Below are positions 44,829 through 55,434 of a stretch of DNA of 64,000 bases, piece after piece; the first letter of the stretch is position 1; every line of letters starts with the position of its first letter. Made by a program: the position numbers and the translations under genes. This stretch comes from Litorilituus sediminis. Lineage in GTDB: Bacteria; Pseudomonadota; Gammaproteobacteria; Enterobacterales; Alteromonadaceae. Location: positions 992,001-1,056,000 of the forward strand of contig NZ_CP034759.1 of NCBI RefSeq assembly GCF_004295665.1, given 5' to 3'. The notes beneath the pieces were generated by a model that worked only from the letters and a program-made list of their open reading frames with translations, searched no databases and had not been told where the DNA came from.

Positions 44829-44882
44829 CGTTAATAACGACATCGTTGGTTCGCTTATTCAAGTCACGAGCTCCCGCAACCA
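44829..44882 (+). pseudogene. 3' remnant of an initiator tRNA-Met copy
   Basis: CGTTGGTTC, then an inserted GCTTATT, then CAAGTC and AGCTCCCGCAACCA match the T arm and acceptor end of the neighbouring tRNAs. The 5' half is reduced to traces (CGTTAATAACGA). The bases after CCA (ATCTC) are the same as after the intact second copy, which supports an old duplication. Confidence 0.7.
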
Positions 44883-45056
44883 ATCTCAATATAAGCATCT
44901 AATCATCTATTTATACTTTTTCACTCTTTATATTACGCTTTTCGCTTAACTATGCTTTATTCAATAAACCTCGTAAAAAAACTAATCAAATATTGTGTTA
45001 ATTAAGCAGAATAAAGTCTATCAGCAAGAATACAATCACTGCGTGATAACATAAAA

Positions 45057-45087
45057 AAAGGCAATAACTATACAAGCTATTGCCTTT
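45057..45087 (-). terminator. Terminator of the DUF2750 gene
   Basis: A ten-bp stem AAAGGCAATA/TATTGCCTTT flanked by a long A run on the left (T run on the minus strand), 24 bases after the stop. Confidence 0.85.
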
Positions 45088-45110
45088 AATCATTTCATTG
45101 CAGCTATCAC

Positions 45111-45470
45111 TTATAGTGCTTCAATTTCAGCAAGGGCCTGTGAGAAATCACCCAACTCCATTTCTAAACAGTCCGCTTCTTCTTGCCAGTTAACACCGAT
45201 CATGACACCGTCTTCACTTAAGTCTTCTAACCAAAACTCAAGCCATTCCGCTAAGGTAATTTGAGCTGGGCTGTAATCTTGCCACTCATCAATACAATGT
45301 AACTGTGCCAATTCATTACTAGACCACAATGGCATAACATCTGTATTTGCAAAATTAATCGAGTCAAGTACTACCCAATCGCCGCTTGCTTTATCTTGTA
45401 AAGCCCAAAACGCTTGATTAGGCTTAACCTCAGCAAGAAATGAAGCCAATGTTTGTGTATGTTCGGACAT
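45111..45470 (-). CDS. DUF2750 domain protein
   Basis: The 119-residue acidic cytoplasmic protein has the DUF2750 pattern AFWALQDKASGDWVVLDS, MPLWSS and LAEWLEFWLEDLSEDGVMIGVNW. Function is unknown for the family. It has its own terminator and lies downstream of galM in the same orientation with a 90-base gap, so it may or may not belong to the galactose transcript. Confidence 0.85.
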   Translation of the reverse strand: MSEHTQTLASFLAEVKPNQAFWALQDKASGDWVVLDSINFANTDVMPLWSSNELAQLHCIDEWQDYSPAQITLAEWLEFWLEDLSEDGVMIGVNWQEEADCLEMELGDFSQALAEIEAL

Positions 45471-45559
45471 AAAGTTCTCTTAAGTTTGTTTGAATAGTTA
45501 CATTATAATCAGCTATAAATAAAACCGCTAAAACTTTATGAATTGCTTTTACTTTTTCT

Positions 45560-46540
45560 TCATCTTACTAGGGTAAACTGATATTTCACCTGCTTGCTAT
45601 ACCGCTTTCCTGTCTCAACAATAGGTGAACTCAAATAAGGGTTATTTATAGCATCGGGAAAATGTTGTGCCTCTAAGCATAATGCTTGGTAAGGCTTAAA
45701 GTCTCCAGATAAATACTGGCCTGTATATAACTGCATACCAAGTTGATCAGTATAAACACTCAACTGAACACCTGACTTTCTCGAGATTAATACCGCATTA
45801 GCTTTTAAATCACTGTTTTTATTTGATGAAAGTACATAACAATGATCAAAACCTTTATTAGTTATTATTTGCTGCTCTGTGCTATTCGTTAACTTATCAA
45901 ACACTAGTGTTTCTTTTGAAAAATCAAAATCACTTTTCGCAACAGGCTTTGGCTTACCCAAAGGAATGCCAGTATTATCTATAGGTAAGTAATCATCAGC
46001 GTTAATATATAAAGCTAAATCGTTAATGCTGTTATCACCTAAATGAAAATAACAGTGATTACACAGATTAATTAACGTCGTTGCACTAGCTAAGCCGGTA
46101 AAGTCAATTACTAAGCTATTTTCATCAGTTAAGGTGTACTTAATCTTAACTATTAACTCACCTGGAAATCCTTGATCATCCTCTTTTGATAATAAAGAAA
46201 AAATAATACTTTGCGCTGAGATAGATTCACTATCAACTTGCCAGTATTGTTGAGAAAAACCAATTTCGCCGCCATGTAAGCAATGCGCTCCACTGTTTTG
46301 ACTGAGTTGATAATGCGTGCCGTTTAGGATAAATTGGCCTTGCGCGATTCTATTACAAACACGGCCAACACTGGCGCCTAAGTAAAAGTCGTCCTGCAAG
46401 TATTGGCTATTATCACGATAGCCCAAGGTCATTTCTGTTAATGTACCATTGACAGGAAACAATATTGAGCTAACGCGAGCACCATATTCAAGCAAGGTAA
46501 CTTGCATACCTTGCTCGTTTTGTAAAAGAAATGCTTTCAT
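45560..46540 (-). CDS. galM: Aldose 1-epimerase (mutarotase)
   Basis: The 326-residue protein interconverts beta- and alpha-D-galactose so that GalK receives the alpha form. It has the family features GRVCNRIAQGQF, a histidine region HCLHGGEIGFSQQYW, NLCNHCYFHLG and the catalytic glutamate near LCLEAQHFPDAINNP. It follows the symporter gene by 22 bases, inside a galactose-utilisation run. Confidence 0.93.
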   Translation of the reverse strand: MKAFLLQNEQGMQVTLLEYGARVSSILFPVNGTLTEMTLGYRDNSQYLQDDFYLGASVGRVCNRIAQGQFILNGTHYQLSQNSGAHCLHGGEIGFSQQYWQVDSESISAQSIIFSLLSKEDDQGFPGELIVKIKYTLTDENSLVIDFTGLASATTLINLCNHCYFHLGDNSINDLALYINADDYLPIDNTGIPLGKPKPVAKSDFDFSKETLVFDKLTNSTEQQIITNKGFDHCYVLSSNKNSDLKANAVLISRKSGVQLSVYTDQLGMQLYTGQYLSGDFKPYQALCLEAQHFPDAINNPYLSSPIVETGKRYSKQVKYQFTLVR

Positions 46541-46562
46541 CGTTTAAACTAAGCTTTTGATA

Positions 46563-48122
46563 TTACCACCATGTGTAATAAAGCGCACATAAGATTAGGG
46601 TTACTCCTAAAGCAGCAAGATTAAACGCAGAGTTTGTCTTAAAACTTACTTCATCTAAATCAACACTATTGTTAGTACATGTAGCTTTAGTTACTAAAGA
46701 TACAACAACGGTTAATGCTAAGCAGAGTAAAAACACTAAACCAATTCTGTCCATAAACGGTAATTCTGGCCAAAACTCTCTTAAAGCAAAAGAGAATACT
46801 GCCGAGCCAATAGCTGCCGCTAAAGCACCTTTAGAAGTCGTTTTCTTCCAAAACATGCCCATTAAGAAAATGACCACAATACCTGGCGTAAATACCCCAG
46901 TAAACTCTTGAATGTATTGGAACGCCTGATCGAATTTCCCTAATAAAGGCTCTGCCATAAATAACGCAATAACTAAACTTACTAAGGTGGCTAAACGGCC
47001 AATAAACACATAATGCTGCTGCGATTTACCCGGCTTAATTTGGCTATATATATCCATGGTAAAAATAGTAGAAATACTATTCGTCATAGACGCTAAAGAA
47101 GAAACTATCGCTGCAACTAACGCAGCAAACACTAAGCCTTTAATACCTGTCGGCATTAACGCCATCATTGACGGGTACGCTTGATCGGCTGCAGATAACT
47201 GCGGGTATAAAATAACTGCGGCAATACCCGGAAGTACCACAATAAGCGGCATTAATAGTTTTAAATAGGCAGCAAACGCAATACCCTTTTGTGCTTCTTG
47301 AATATTTTTTGCCGCTAAAGCGCGCTGAATAATGTATTGGTTAAAGCCCCAATAGCTAATATTCATTACCCACATACCGCCAACTAAAACAGAGATACCA
47401 GGCAAGCTCATATAGTGACTATTTTCCGGTGATAAAATCATATCAAAATGCCCAGGTAACTCTTGCGTTAACACAGAAAAACCTGCCATCACACCTGCAC
47501 CGTCAGACACTTTATCAAGTGCTAAATAGCTTAACAGTAAGCCGCCAAACACCAGTAACACAACTTGTAAAATATCAGTATAAGCAACCGCTTTTAAGCC
47601 GCCATATAAAGAATAGGCAATAGAGAATATTGCCAAGAAAATCATGCCGAACATCCAATCAACGCCAGCAACCGTTTGAATAGCAAGACCACCTAACCAT
47701 AAAACAGCAGTTAAATTCACAAAAATATAAACCGCTAACCAAAAAATGGCTAAAGTCGTTTTGACTTTATTATCAAAGCGCTGCTCTAAATATTGCGGCA
47801 TGGTGAATATTTGATTTTTAAGGAAGATAGGTAATAAATACTTACCGACTAATATCAAGGTAATTGCAGCCATCCATTCATAAGAAGCAATCGCCAAACC
47901 AATCGCGTAACCTGAGCCAGACATACCAATAATTTGCTCTGCCGAAATATTAGAGGCAATTAATGAGGCACCAATGGCCCACCATGGCAGTGACTTGCTT
48001 GCTAAAAAGTAATCCTCAGTATTTCGCTCATGATTTTTTTCATTTCTCGATATCCATAAGGCTAAAATGAGTAAGCCGGATACATAAGCAATGAAGATAG
48101 ATATATCTACTGTATGTAACAT
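46563..48122 (-). CDS. Sodium/sugar symporter (SSS family), probable galactose uptake
   Basis: The 519-residue membrane protein has about 13-14 helices and sodium/solute symporter signatures (GASLIASNISAEQIIGMSGSG, AYSLYGGLKAVAYTDILQV, SSLASMTNSISTIFTMDIY). These resemble Vibrio SglT-type galactose/glucose carriers. Its place between galK and galM supports galactose as substrate. Dependence on the sodium gradient links it in function to Na+-extruding systems such as the Mrp operon. Confidence 0.9.
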   Translation of the reverse strand: MLHTVDISIFIAYVSGLLILALWISRNEKNHERNTEDYFLASKSLPWWAIGASLIASNISAEQIIGMSGSGYAIGLAIASYEWMAAITLILVGKYLLPIFLKNQIFTMPQYLEQRFDNKVKTTLAIFWLAVYIFVNLTAVLWLGGLAIQTVAGVDWMFGMIFLAIFSIAYSLYGGLKAVAYTDILQVVLLVFGGLLLSYLALDKVSDGAGVMAGFSVLTQELPGHFDMILSPENSHYMSLPGISVLVGGMWVMNISYWGFNQYIIQRALAAKNIQEAQKGIAFAAYLKLLMPLIVVLPGIAAVILYPQLSAADQAYPSMMALMPTGIKGLVFAALVAAIVSSLASMTNSISTIFTMDIYSQIKPGKSQQHYVFIGRLATLVSLVIALFMAEPLLGKFDQAFQYIQEFTGVFTPGIVVIFLMGMFWKKTTSKGALAAAIGSAVFSFALREFWPELPFMDRIGLVFLLCLALTVVVSLVTKATCTNNSVDLDEVSFKTNSAFNLAALGVTLILCALYYTWW

Positions 48123-48177
48123 AATGCGTTATCTCTTATCGTTATTATTAAGTTAAGTACGTTATTGTTTTGTTGTG

Positions 48178-49332
48178 CTAGCAAGCAAATGCTCCTTGTT
48201 CAGCACTACATAAATAAATATCTGCCATAAGGCCGGTATGTTGTTGATAGTTTTGTGCAATCACCTGTTTTGCTTTATCAACCATCCCCTTAGGTAAAAT
48301 GGCTACTACACAGCCACCAAAGCCTCCGCCGGTCATACGCGCGCCGCCACTTTCCCCTAACACGTCTGAGAGTAACTCAACAAGGTAATCAAGCTCTGGC
48401 GTTGTCACAGCAAAATCTTCTTTAAGAGAAAGATGAGATTGCGCCATCAAAGCACTTAATGATTTCATATCGTTTTCATTTAACGCCGATAGCGCCAATT
48501 GAGTACGCTCATTTTCACTGATCACATGATGCGCTCGCTGATATAATTCAGGATTAATAGCATCTAACGCTGTTTTGGCTGCTGCTAATTCAGCTAAGTT
48601 AACATCACGTAAGGCACTTTTATGGCAAAAGGCTGCTACTTGCTCACACTGAGCACGGCGCGTGTTATATTCGCTATCAACCAACTCCCTTTTTACATTG
48701 GAGTTTACTATCATAATTGCCATATCATCAGGCAGCTTAGCGTAATCATAAGTTAAGCTACGACAATCAAGCATCATGGCATAAGATTTCTTACCTAATG
48801 CTGAGATAAGTTGATCCATAATGCCGCAATTACAGCCAACAAAATTATTTTCTACTTTCTGACCTGTAAGCGCCGCGTCTACACCTGATAGCTCAAACTG
48901 ATTAAGCTTGGCAAAAGCACTAATTAAAGCAATTTCTAACGAGGCCGAAGAGCTAAGACCCGCCCCTTGTGGTACATCACCGCTAATAAGAATATCTGCA
49001 CCTTGAATAGCAAAGCCCATGCTCTTTAGTTCAAGTAACACGCCACGAACATAATTGCTCCAAGTAAAGCGCGTATCATATTGAATATCATTAAGATCAA
49101 AACAAACACTTTGCTCGTTAATATCAAGAGCAACAACATTTATTAAAGAATCTTGACGCTTACAAGCTAACACATGCGTACCAAAGTTAATGGCTGCCGG
49201 TAATACAAAGCCCTGATTATAGTCAGTATGATCACCAATTAAGTTCACCCTACCTGGCGCATAAGCTGAAACCTTGGCCTCTTGATCAAAATACTGCCTA
49301 AAGTGAGAATAAAGCGTTTTACTTGCTTGCAT
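48178..49332 (-). CDS. galK: Galactokinase
   Basis: The 384-residue GHMP kinase phosphorylates alpha-D-galactose with ATP. The N-terminal galactokinase signature is [19 protein letters not shown], the ATP loop [18 protein letters not shown] and the C-terminal motif [15 protein letters not shown]. The signature has Asp where Glu is more usual (GEHTDYN). It overlaps the end of galT by 14 bases. Confidence 0.95.
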   Translation of the reverse strand: MQASKTLYSHFRQYFDQEAKVSAYAPGRVNLIGDHTDYNQGFVLPAAINFGTHVLACKRQDSLINVVALDINEQSVCFDLNDIQYDTRFTWSNYVRGVLLELKSMGFAIQGADILISGDVPQGAGLSSSASLEIALISAFAKLNQFELSGVDAALTGQKVENNFVGCNCGIMDQLISALGKKSYAMMLDCRSLTYDYAKLPDDMAIMIVNSNVKRELVDSEYNTRRAQCEQVAAFCHKSALRDVNLAELAAAKTALDAINPELYQRAHHVISENERTQLALSALNENDMKSLSALMAQSHLSLKEDFAVTTPELDYLVELLSDVLGESGGARMTGGGFGGCVVAILPKGMVDKAKQVIAQNYQQHTGLMADIYLCSAEQGAFAC

Positions 49333-50398
49333 GCTTTGTTGCCTCTTTATAATGACGACTAGGTTGTTCTCTTAACCTTTGAGCCGCTTGCTCTGGGGTA
49401 ATATCTCTTTGCGCCTCAGCTAGCATTTCATAACCCACCATAAATTTCTTCACGCTAGCGCTGCGCAGTAGTGGCGGAAAAAAGTGTGCGTGCAAAGTCC
49501 ATTCATTATGCTCCTGACCATCAAATGGTGCGCCATGCCACCCCATAGAGTAAGGAAAAGAACATTGGAATAGATTGTCATACTTAGTAGTAAGCTGTTT
49601 AATAATCTGCGCTAATGACGTTTTTTGCTTAGCTGTCATTTGCTTAAAGCTACTAATAGCAAATTTAGGCATTAATAGTGTTTCAAAAGGCCAGGCAGCC
49701 CAATAAGGCACTACGACAAGCCAATCTTGATTTTCAACTACGATACGCTCTTTTAGTGCCATTTCTTTATCAACATAATCTTGCAACAAGTTGCTCTGAT
49801 ACGTACTTTGATAATCGCTAAAGTGCTGCTGCTTTTTTTCAGCTAAGGTAGGTAGTTGATTTTGCGCCCAAATTTGTCCATGCGGATGAGGGTTTGAACA
49901 GCCCATTACCGCACCTTTATTTTCAAATACTTGTACCCACTGATATTTTTCACCAAGTTCTTCAACTTGTGCTTGCCAAGTATCAATGACCTTAACAATG
50001 GCAGATTCAGAAAGCTCAGGTAAGGTTTTACCGTGATCGGGTGAAAAACAAATCACCCTGCTTTCACCTTGAGCTGACTGCATTTGAAATAAAGGATCTT
50101 GGCTTAGCACCTCAGGTGTATCGGGTTTTAACGCGGCAAAGTCATTTTGAAACACAAAGGTGTGCTGATAATCAGGATTAATATCACCACTGATACGTGT
50201 ATTACCCGCACATAAATAGCAATCGCCATCATAACTAGGTTTATCGGCTTCATCTATTGATTCAACTTGTCCCTGCCAAGGGCGCAAAGCTCGATGCGGA
50301 GAAAGTAACACCCACTCACCGGTTAATGGATTAAAGCGTCGGTGCGGGTGCTCAGCAGGATCAAAGCAAGTTTCATTAGCTATTTTTACCACGTGCAA
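49319..50398 (-). CDS. galT: Galactose-1-phosphate uridylyltransferase
   Basis: The 359-residue HIT-superfamily enzyme exchanges UMP between UDP-glucose and galactose-1-phosphate through a uridylylated histidine. The active site is [13 protein letters not shown], and zinc-site cysteines appear in CYLCAGN. It is the first gene of the run galT-galK-symporter-galM. No galE is in this window. An inverted repeat AGAAGAT/ATCTTCT (50412-50438) just upstream could be an operator or a leader hairpin. Confidence 0.95.
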   Translation of the reverse strand: MHVVKIANETCFDPAEHPHRRFNPLTGEWVLLSPHRALRPWQGQVESIDEADKPSYDGDCYLCAGNTRISGDINPDYQHTFVFQNDFAALKPDTPEVLSQDPLFQMQSAQGESRVICFSPDHGKTLPELSESAIVKVIDTWQAQVEELGEKYQWVQVFENKGAVMGCSNPHPHGQIWAQNQLPTLAEKKQQHFSDYQSTYQSNLLQDYVDKEMALKERIVVENQDWLVVVPYWAAWPFETLLMPKFAISSFKQMTAKQKTSLAQIIKQLTTKYDNLFQCSFPYSMGWHGAPFDGQEHNEWTLHAHFFPPLLRSASVKKFMVGYEMLAEAQRDITPEQAAQRLREQPSRHYKEATKHASK

Positions 50399-50565
50399 AA
50401 TACCTTATTTAAGAAGATCTCTGAGGTAAAAATCTTCTATATCTTATAACATTTTATTAGTGGCATATTTCAACATGAAATCATTCGCCTAAACTTAGCA
50501 AAATAAAACCATTCATTCCTAAAAAATAACCTCGAATAGCAATTAGCTTAAATTAGGCCAAGTAA

Positions 50566-51453
50566 CTACTCCTCAGCAAAAACACTGCGCCTGTAATCAA
50601 GCGGCGTCATGGTAAATTCTTTATGAAATATATCGTAAAAACGGCTTATAGAACCAAAGCCTGCCTCTAGTGCGATGGTTAACACTGGCTTGTTTGAGTC
50701 GAGCAATAGAGCCTGTGCATGTTGCAGCCTAAGCTGATTAATATATTGCTTTATGGAGACACGCATAACACGATTAAATAATTTCATGGCATAGTTTTGG
50801 TGTAAACCTGTAGAGCTAGCTACTTGGGCAATAGTAATTTTTTCATCGTAGTGCTCAGCAATATAACTCAGCATAGTTTGAATATGCGGTAAGCCGCTGC
50901 TGTAACTTTTATTGCCACGGGTCGTCGCATTCGTCACTAAATCATAGGTACTATATTGCTCTAATGACATGCGTTTTAGCCGACTTTTAATTTCTTCAAT
51001 TACCTGCCAAGTTAAGTTCAGCTGTTTTTGTTCAATATTTTTTTGCCATACATGCGTTAACGCTTCATCGTGGTGGTATAAGCTGTCTGAAACAATAACC
51101 TCGCCTTGCAGCAACTTACTGACAAAGCCATCTGCCAATTTCCAAGTTAAAAATGCCTGCAAAGGCACATAAATATTAACTAACTCCCCTTCACCACGTG
51201 TTGCTACCATCTGATGTGGAAATGAAGCCCAAAACACAATCATGCGTCCTTCAGGCACAGAGATCTTTTGACCATTAATCAAATAGTCAGCAGAGCAATT
51301 AAATAAATAGTTAATTTCGATGTGACCATGCCAATGACTAGAAGGCATTACTTTTGGCGCTAAACGGCGAAAGCCAAATTGGTGCTCCTGCCCTTGCGAT
51401 GCCAATGGCCCACTTTCATCTGTAAATGCAATTTTTCCGACCCAGTCAAACAT
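50566..51453 (-). CDS. AraC-family regulator, MelR-like, of the galactose locus
   Basis: This protein of about 295 residues has an N-terminal cupin-type sensing domain (SSHWHGHIEINYLFN, as in MelR) and a C-terminal double helix-turn-helix (KITIAQVASSTGLHQNYAMKLFNR; TIALEAGFGSISRFYDIF). I take the ATG at 51453 (MFDWVGKIAF), because the longer frame from 51495 adds 14 residues not typical of the family. It lies 167 bases upstream of galT in the same orientation and probably activates that operon when an alpha-galactoside or galactose is present. Confidence 0.85.
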   Translation of the reverse strand: MFDWVGKIAFTDESGPLASQGQEHQFGFRRLAPKVMPSSHWHGHIEINYLFNCSADYLINGQKISVPEGRMIVFWASFPHQMVATRGEGELVNIYVPLQAFLTWKLADGFVSKLLQGEVIVSDSLYHHDEALTHVWQKNIEQKQLNLTWQVIEEIKSRLKRMSLEQYSTYDLVTNATTRGNKSYSSGLPHIQTMLSYIAEHYDEKITIAQVASSTGLHQNYAMKLFNRVMRVSIKQYINQLRLQHAQALLLDSNKPVLTIALEAGFGSISRFYDIFHKEFTMTPLDYRRSVFAEE

Positions 51454-52009
51454 AATTATATCCACACAGAAAAAATGTACATTGTATACAAACATTCAGA
51501 TTTAGCAACGCTTTCGGCCAAGTAGCTAAAGGACATCTCATTAGCTTATAAAGGTTAACGAAAGTGATAAAAAACTATCTATCAATAGTTTTTTTAGGCG
51601 TTTTTTACAACTGAGTAACTTTTGCCTGTTTATATAGGTTTGATATTTACGCAGTAAAACTAGATTTTTAGTAACATATACGGGATTTTATGCATATTTA
51701 CCCAAATTTAAGCACAGTAAACCGCCGAAGATATTCGCATTAGTTTTTCTAATGCGAATTTATTAATTTTTTTAGTTTGTCAGTTATTAGGCTCAACGCT
51801 AAAATGGCTTTGTTTTCTGAGTTAGCGCAATGATTTATCTCCACTCCCATAGAGACATCATTAACTGGAAAGCATAGAATCGATAGTTCCCTATCTTTTC
51901 TCTCTGACATGTTTCTTGGAAATTTAACTTCCTTCTATCAACTTGATATTTAAGTTGGCCCGCAAAAAAGATTTTGCGGGCTTTTTTTTGCCTAAATTTT
52001 AGTTAATGT
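51454..52009. other. Gene-free region with two plus-strand hairpins
   Basis: No protein gene is credible in these 556 bp. On the plus strand a hairpin ATTCGCATTAG/CTAATGCGAAT (51733-51759), followed by an AT-rich T-containing tract, lies 200 bases before a strong terminator (51958-51989). Neither neighbouring gene is read in the plus direction, so these signals suggest a short plus-strand transcript, possibly a small RNA. Confidence 0.45.
51958..51989 (+). terminator. Strong plus-strand terminator without an upstream gene
   Basis: A ten-bp stem GCCCGCAAAA/TTTTGCGGGC with a four-base loop is followed by eight T. On the minus strand there is no T run, so it does not fit the end of lolE. It implies an unannotated plus-strand RNA ending here. 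Confidence 0.8.
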
Positions 52010-53284
52010 TTATACCTGACCTAGTACTTGGGCTGGCTCTACTTTTGTTGCTCGCCATGCTGGATATATTGTCGCAACTAGGCTTAATACCAAGGCCGTT
52101 ATCACAGTAATATAGACATCTGAAAGCTGTAAAACGCTGGGAAGGTAATTAATAAAGTAAACATCGCCAGATAAAAACTGCACGCCAAAAAATGACTCTA
52201 TCGCACGCATTATGCTACTTAAGTTATTGGCAAGATAAATACCAAGTAATGCGCCACTTGCACAACCTAATACGCCATTAACCAAGCCTTGAACAATAAA
52301 CGACATCATTATTGTTATAGGTTTGGCGCCCATTGTTTTTAGTATGGCGATATCACCTTGCTTTTCATTTACCGACATAATCAAGGTCGAAACAATATTA
52401 AAGCTTGCCACCGCTATCACTAAGGTTAACACAATAAACATCACCAAACGGACCAGCTGAATATCATTAAATACATGACCTTGCGTGCGCGTCCAATCAT
52501 TTATATAAACGTAATGATCAAAACTATAAGCGATATCTCGGGCTGTTTTCGGCGCGGCAAAAACATCATCAATACTGATACGAATACCTTGAGCTTGCGC
52601 TGCTGAATAAGCTAAAAGCTTTTGCCCTTGCTTAAGTGATATATAAGCTAAGGTCTCATCAATGGTGCCACCAAACTTAAAAATACCAACAACCTTGGCG
52701 TATTGCGTTTTAGGCGCTAAAAATGCTTTATTTAAATTATTTTTATTACCTGAAGGTGGTAACAACATTTGTACCTTATCGCCCAATTGCACTTGCAATT
52801 TATTAGCTACACCACTGCCTAACACTATGCCAGTTTGATTCTCGCTATTAAGCTGCTGCCAACTTCCCTGCGTTATATATTGATCAATATCAGACACTAA
52901 GGTTTCAAGTTTTGGCTCTACTGCTCGTACTTCTACCGCTTTAAGCTGGGCTTTATGCTGTAGCATTCCCCCTAGCTTTATTACAGGAGCCGCGGCGGTT
53001 ACTTTAGCTTGCTGTTGAATCTTTTTTATCCTGGCAGGCCAATTATCTATTGGCGCTTTGACGCTAATTAGCTCAATATGCGGCACTATCGATAACAGTT
53101 TCTTGGTTAACTCACGCTCAAAACCATTCATAGCACTAAGTACAACAATCAGCACCATAACACCTAAAGCAATACCCACTGTAGACGAAGCAGAGATAAA
53201 TGATGAAAAGCCATTACCATGTCGAGAGCGAACATAACGGCCACCAATAAATAAACTGAGCGGTTTAAACATTTTGCTGTTCAC
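52010..53284 (-). CDS. lolE: Lipoprotein-releasing ABC transporter permease LolE
   Basis: The 424-residue FtsX/MacB-type permease has one N-terminal helix (SFISASSTVGIALGVMVLIVVLSAMNGFE), a large periplasmic domain and three C-terminal helices, ending ATIYPAWRATKVEPAQVLGQ. With LolC and LolD it extracts outer-membrane lipoproteins from the inner membrane for LolA. It is the last gene of lolCDE and overlaps lolD by 20 bases. Confidence 0.93.
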   Translation of the reverse strand: MNSKMFKPLSLFIGGRYVRSRHGNGFSSFISASSTVGIALGVMVLIVVLSAMNGFERELTKKLLSIVPHIELISVKAPIDNWPARIKKIQQQAKVTAAAPVIKLGGMLQHKAQLKAVEVRAVEPKLETLVSDIDQYITQGSWQQLNSENQTGIVLGSGVANKLQVQLGDKVQMLLPPSGNKNNLNKAFLAPKTQYAKVVGIFKFGGTIDETLAYISLKQGQKLLAYSAAQAQGIRISIDDVFAAPKTARDIAYSFDHYVYINDWTRTQGHVFNDIQLVRLVMFIVLTLVIAVASFNIVSTLIMSVNEKQGDIAILKTMGAKPITIMMSFIVQGLVNGVLGCASGALLGIYLANNLSSIMRAIESFFGVQFLSGDVYFINYLPSVLQLSDVYITVITALVLSLVATIYPAWRATKVEPAQVLGQV

Positions 53285-53993
53285 CAGTTAAGTTATTTAT
53301 TGTTGTATTATGCCGCTCAGTGGCAATTAATTTACCCTTATCTAATTTAACTTGCCTATCTAAGCGTTGTGCTAAAGTTAAATCATGGGTAACAATAACA
53401 AAGCTAGTACCAACTTCTTTATTTAACTCTTTGATTAATTGATAAATTTGCTCAGCTGTTTCGCTATCTAGGTTACCGGTTGGCTCATCCGCTAGAATAA
53501 GTGATGGCTGGGTAACTAATGCTCTAGCAATAGCAACACGCTGTCTTTCACCACCTGATAACTGCGATGGCCTGTAACTCACCCTGTGTGATAAGCCAAC
53601 TTTCTCGAGCATAATTTTCGCTGCCTGCATGGCATGTTTTGCCTTATCCCCTCGGATCATTAACGGCATAGCAACGTTTTCTTGCGCGGTAAATTCCATC
53701 ATTAAATGATGGAATTGGTAAATAAAGCCTATGTGTTTATTTCTAAAGTGCGCCCTTTGTTTCTCATTGAGCTGATGAATATTGGTGCCATTAATAATCA
53801 CCTCACCTGCACTCGGAATATCTAACGCGCCCGCAAGGTGTAAAAAAGTACTCTTACCGCACCCTGAGCTACCAACAATAGCTAATAGCTCTCCTTGCTC
53901 AACAGTTAAGTCAAGCTGGTGTAGAACCTGAGTTTCTATATCACCTTGTTTATATGACTTTGCTAATTGTCGACATTGTAAAACTTGAGTCAT
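53265..53993 (-). CDS. lolD: Lipoprotein-releasing system ATPase LolD
   Basis: The 242-residue ABC ATPase has Walker [12 protein letters not shown], a Q-loop, signature [15 protein letters not shown] and Walker [13 protein letters not shown], which is typical of the LolD/MacB group. It powers the LolCE permease and lies between lolC (30 bases) and lolE (overlap). Confidence 0.95.
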   Translation of the reverse strand: MTQVLQCRQLAKSYKQGDIETQVLHQLDLTVEQGELLAIVGSSGCGKSTFLHLAGALDIPSAGEVIINGTNIHQLNEKQRAHFRNKHIGFIYQFHHLMMEFTAQENVAMPLMIRGDKAKHAMQAAKIMLEKVGLSHRVSYRPSQLSGGERQRVAIARALVTQPSLILADEPTGNLDSETAEQIYQLIKELNKEVGTSFVIVTHDLTLAQRLDRQVKLDKGKLIATERHNTTINNLTGEQQNV

Positions 53994-54023
53994 TAATTAC
54001 TGCCTCTATTAAAAGAAAGCTTA

Positions 54024-55274
54024 TTATTCATTGCGTAAAACCTCAGCAGGCTGTGTAGTAGATGCTTGATAAGCTGGATATAAAGTGGCAACAAAACTCA
54101 TTAACAAAGCCGATACAACTATGGTAACTACATCTGAAATTTCTAATTGCACGGGTAAAACTTGTACGCCAACACCCAGCAAATTAACGCCTAATATACT
54201 CAGTAAGCTATTTAGGTTAAGTGTTAATAAAATACCGATAATGCTCCCTAAAAGCACTCCCCATAAACCATTGACCATACCTTGGGTAATAAACACTTTA
54301 ACAATACCCAGTCGAGTTAAACCAAGGGTTTGCAGTATGCCTATTTCCCCTTGCTTTTCAATTACTACCATCACCAACGCAGACACTATATTAAATGCCG
54401 CCACAGCGACAATTAAACTTAGCATTAACCACATCATGTTTTTTTCCATATTTACCGCGGCAAACAAAGCACCTTGGCTTTGACTCCAAGTTTGCCAAGT
54501 TATTTGCTTAGTAAGAGCCTTATTGCTCTGAAGTTCACTTAACTGAGTAGAAACTGTTTCGGCATTAAAAGCATCATTTAAATACAGGCGTAGCTTATCA
54601 ATACCATCGCCTTTTCTGCGTAGTAGTTTTGCCCCATCACGACTGTGGATGTAAATCATGGCATCATCAACTTGTGAGCCAACATTAAAAATACCCGTTA
54701 TGGTAAATATGCGCTGTACTGGCACTCTGCCCATTGGGGTAAAAACAGTTTTATTAGGCAAAACCACACGTAAATCATCACCTAAATTAACCTGCAATTG
54801 GTTCGCAAGTGAGCGCCCTATTACCACGCCATAATCAGATGTTATTAAACTTGAAAGTGAGCCAGCAACCATGTGAGTATTGATAATACCCTCAGCTTCA
54901 AGTTCAGGTTTGATGCCTTGTAATAAAACACCTTTTAAACTTGCCGAAGATTGCACTAACACTTCCGCTTCTAAAAATGGGGTAACTCGCTCTACCCCAG
55001 AAAGTGACGCAACCCTTGTTTGAATATCAAGCCAAGCATTCTCGCTTTGCTCGCTATCGTATGGTTTAGTTAAGACCACATGCGGGACAATGCCTAAAAT
55101 ACGCTTTTTTAGTTCGCCTTCAAAACCATTCATCACTGAAGACACAGTGATCAAAGCTGCAACACCTAATAAGATGCCAACAGTAGAGAAAAAGGTAATA
55201 AATGAAATAAAGCCAGTATGACTTTTGCTACGGCTATAACGTAATCCTATAAATAAACTGATAGGCTGAAACAT
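54024..55274 (-). CDS. lolC: Lipoprotein-releasing ABC transporter permease LolC
   Basis: The 416-residue FtsX-family permease has an N-terminal helix (FISFITFFSTVGILLGVAALI), a periplasmic region of about 220 residues and three C-terminal helices ending ATLYPAYQASTTQPAEVLRNE. As first gene of lolCDE it is the LolC counterpart, which in E. coli binds LolA through a periplasmic hook. LolC and LolE are told apart here by gene order only. Confidence 0.92.
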   Translation of the reverse strand: MFQPISLFIGLRYSRSKSHTGFISFITFFSTVGILLGVAALITVSSVMNGFEGELKKRILGIVPHVVLTKPYDSEQSENAWLDIQTRVASLSGVERVTPFLEAEVLVQSSASLKGVLLQGIKPELEAEGIINTHMVAGSLSSLITSDYGVVIGRSLANQLQVNLGDDLRVVLPNKTVFTPMGRVPVQRIFTITGIFNVGSQVDDAMIYIHSRDGAKLLRRKGDGIDKLRLYLNDAFNAETVSTQLSELQSNKALTKQITWQTWSQSQGALFAAVNMEKNMMWLMLSLIVAVAAFNIVSALVMVVIEKQGEIGILQTLGLTRLGIVKVFITQGMVNGLWGVLLGSIIGILLTLNLNSLLSILGVNLLGVGVQVLPVQLEISDVVTIVVSALLMSFVATLYPAYQASTTQPAEVLRNE

Positions 55275-55434
55275 TGCGAGGAAGGTATCTACTTTATAAA
55301 GGCACTGATATTATGATGCTAAGCATATCATAAACTGACACTTTGTTGCGGTTAATTACAGTTAGGGATTCTTTAACTTGCTGTTTTCTGCTATAAATTT
55401 GTTAGCAATTATTACCAGCATAAATAAAACGACT

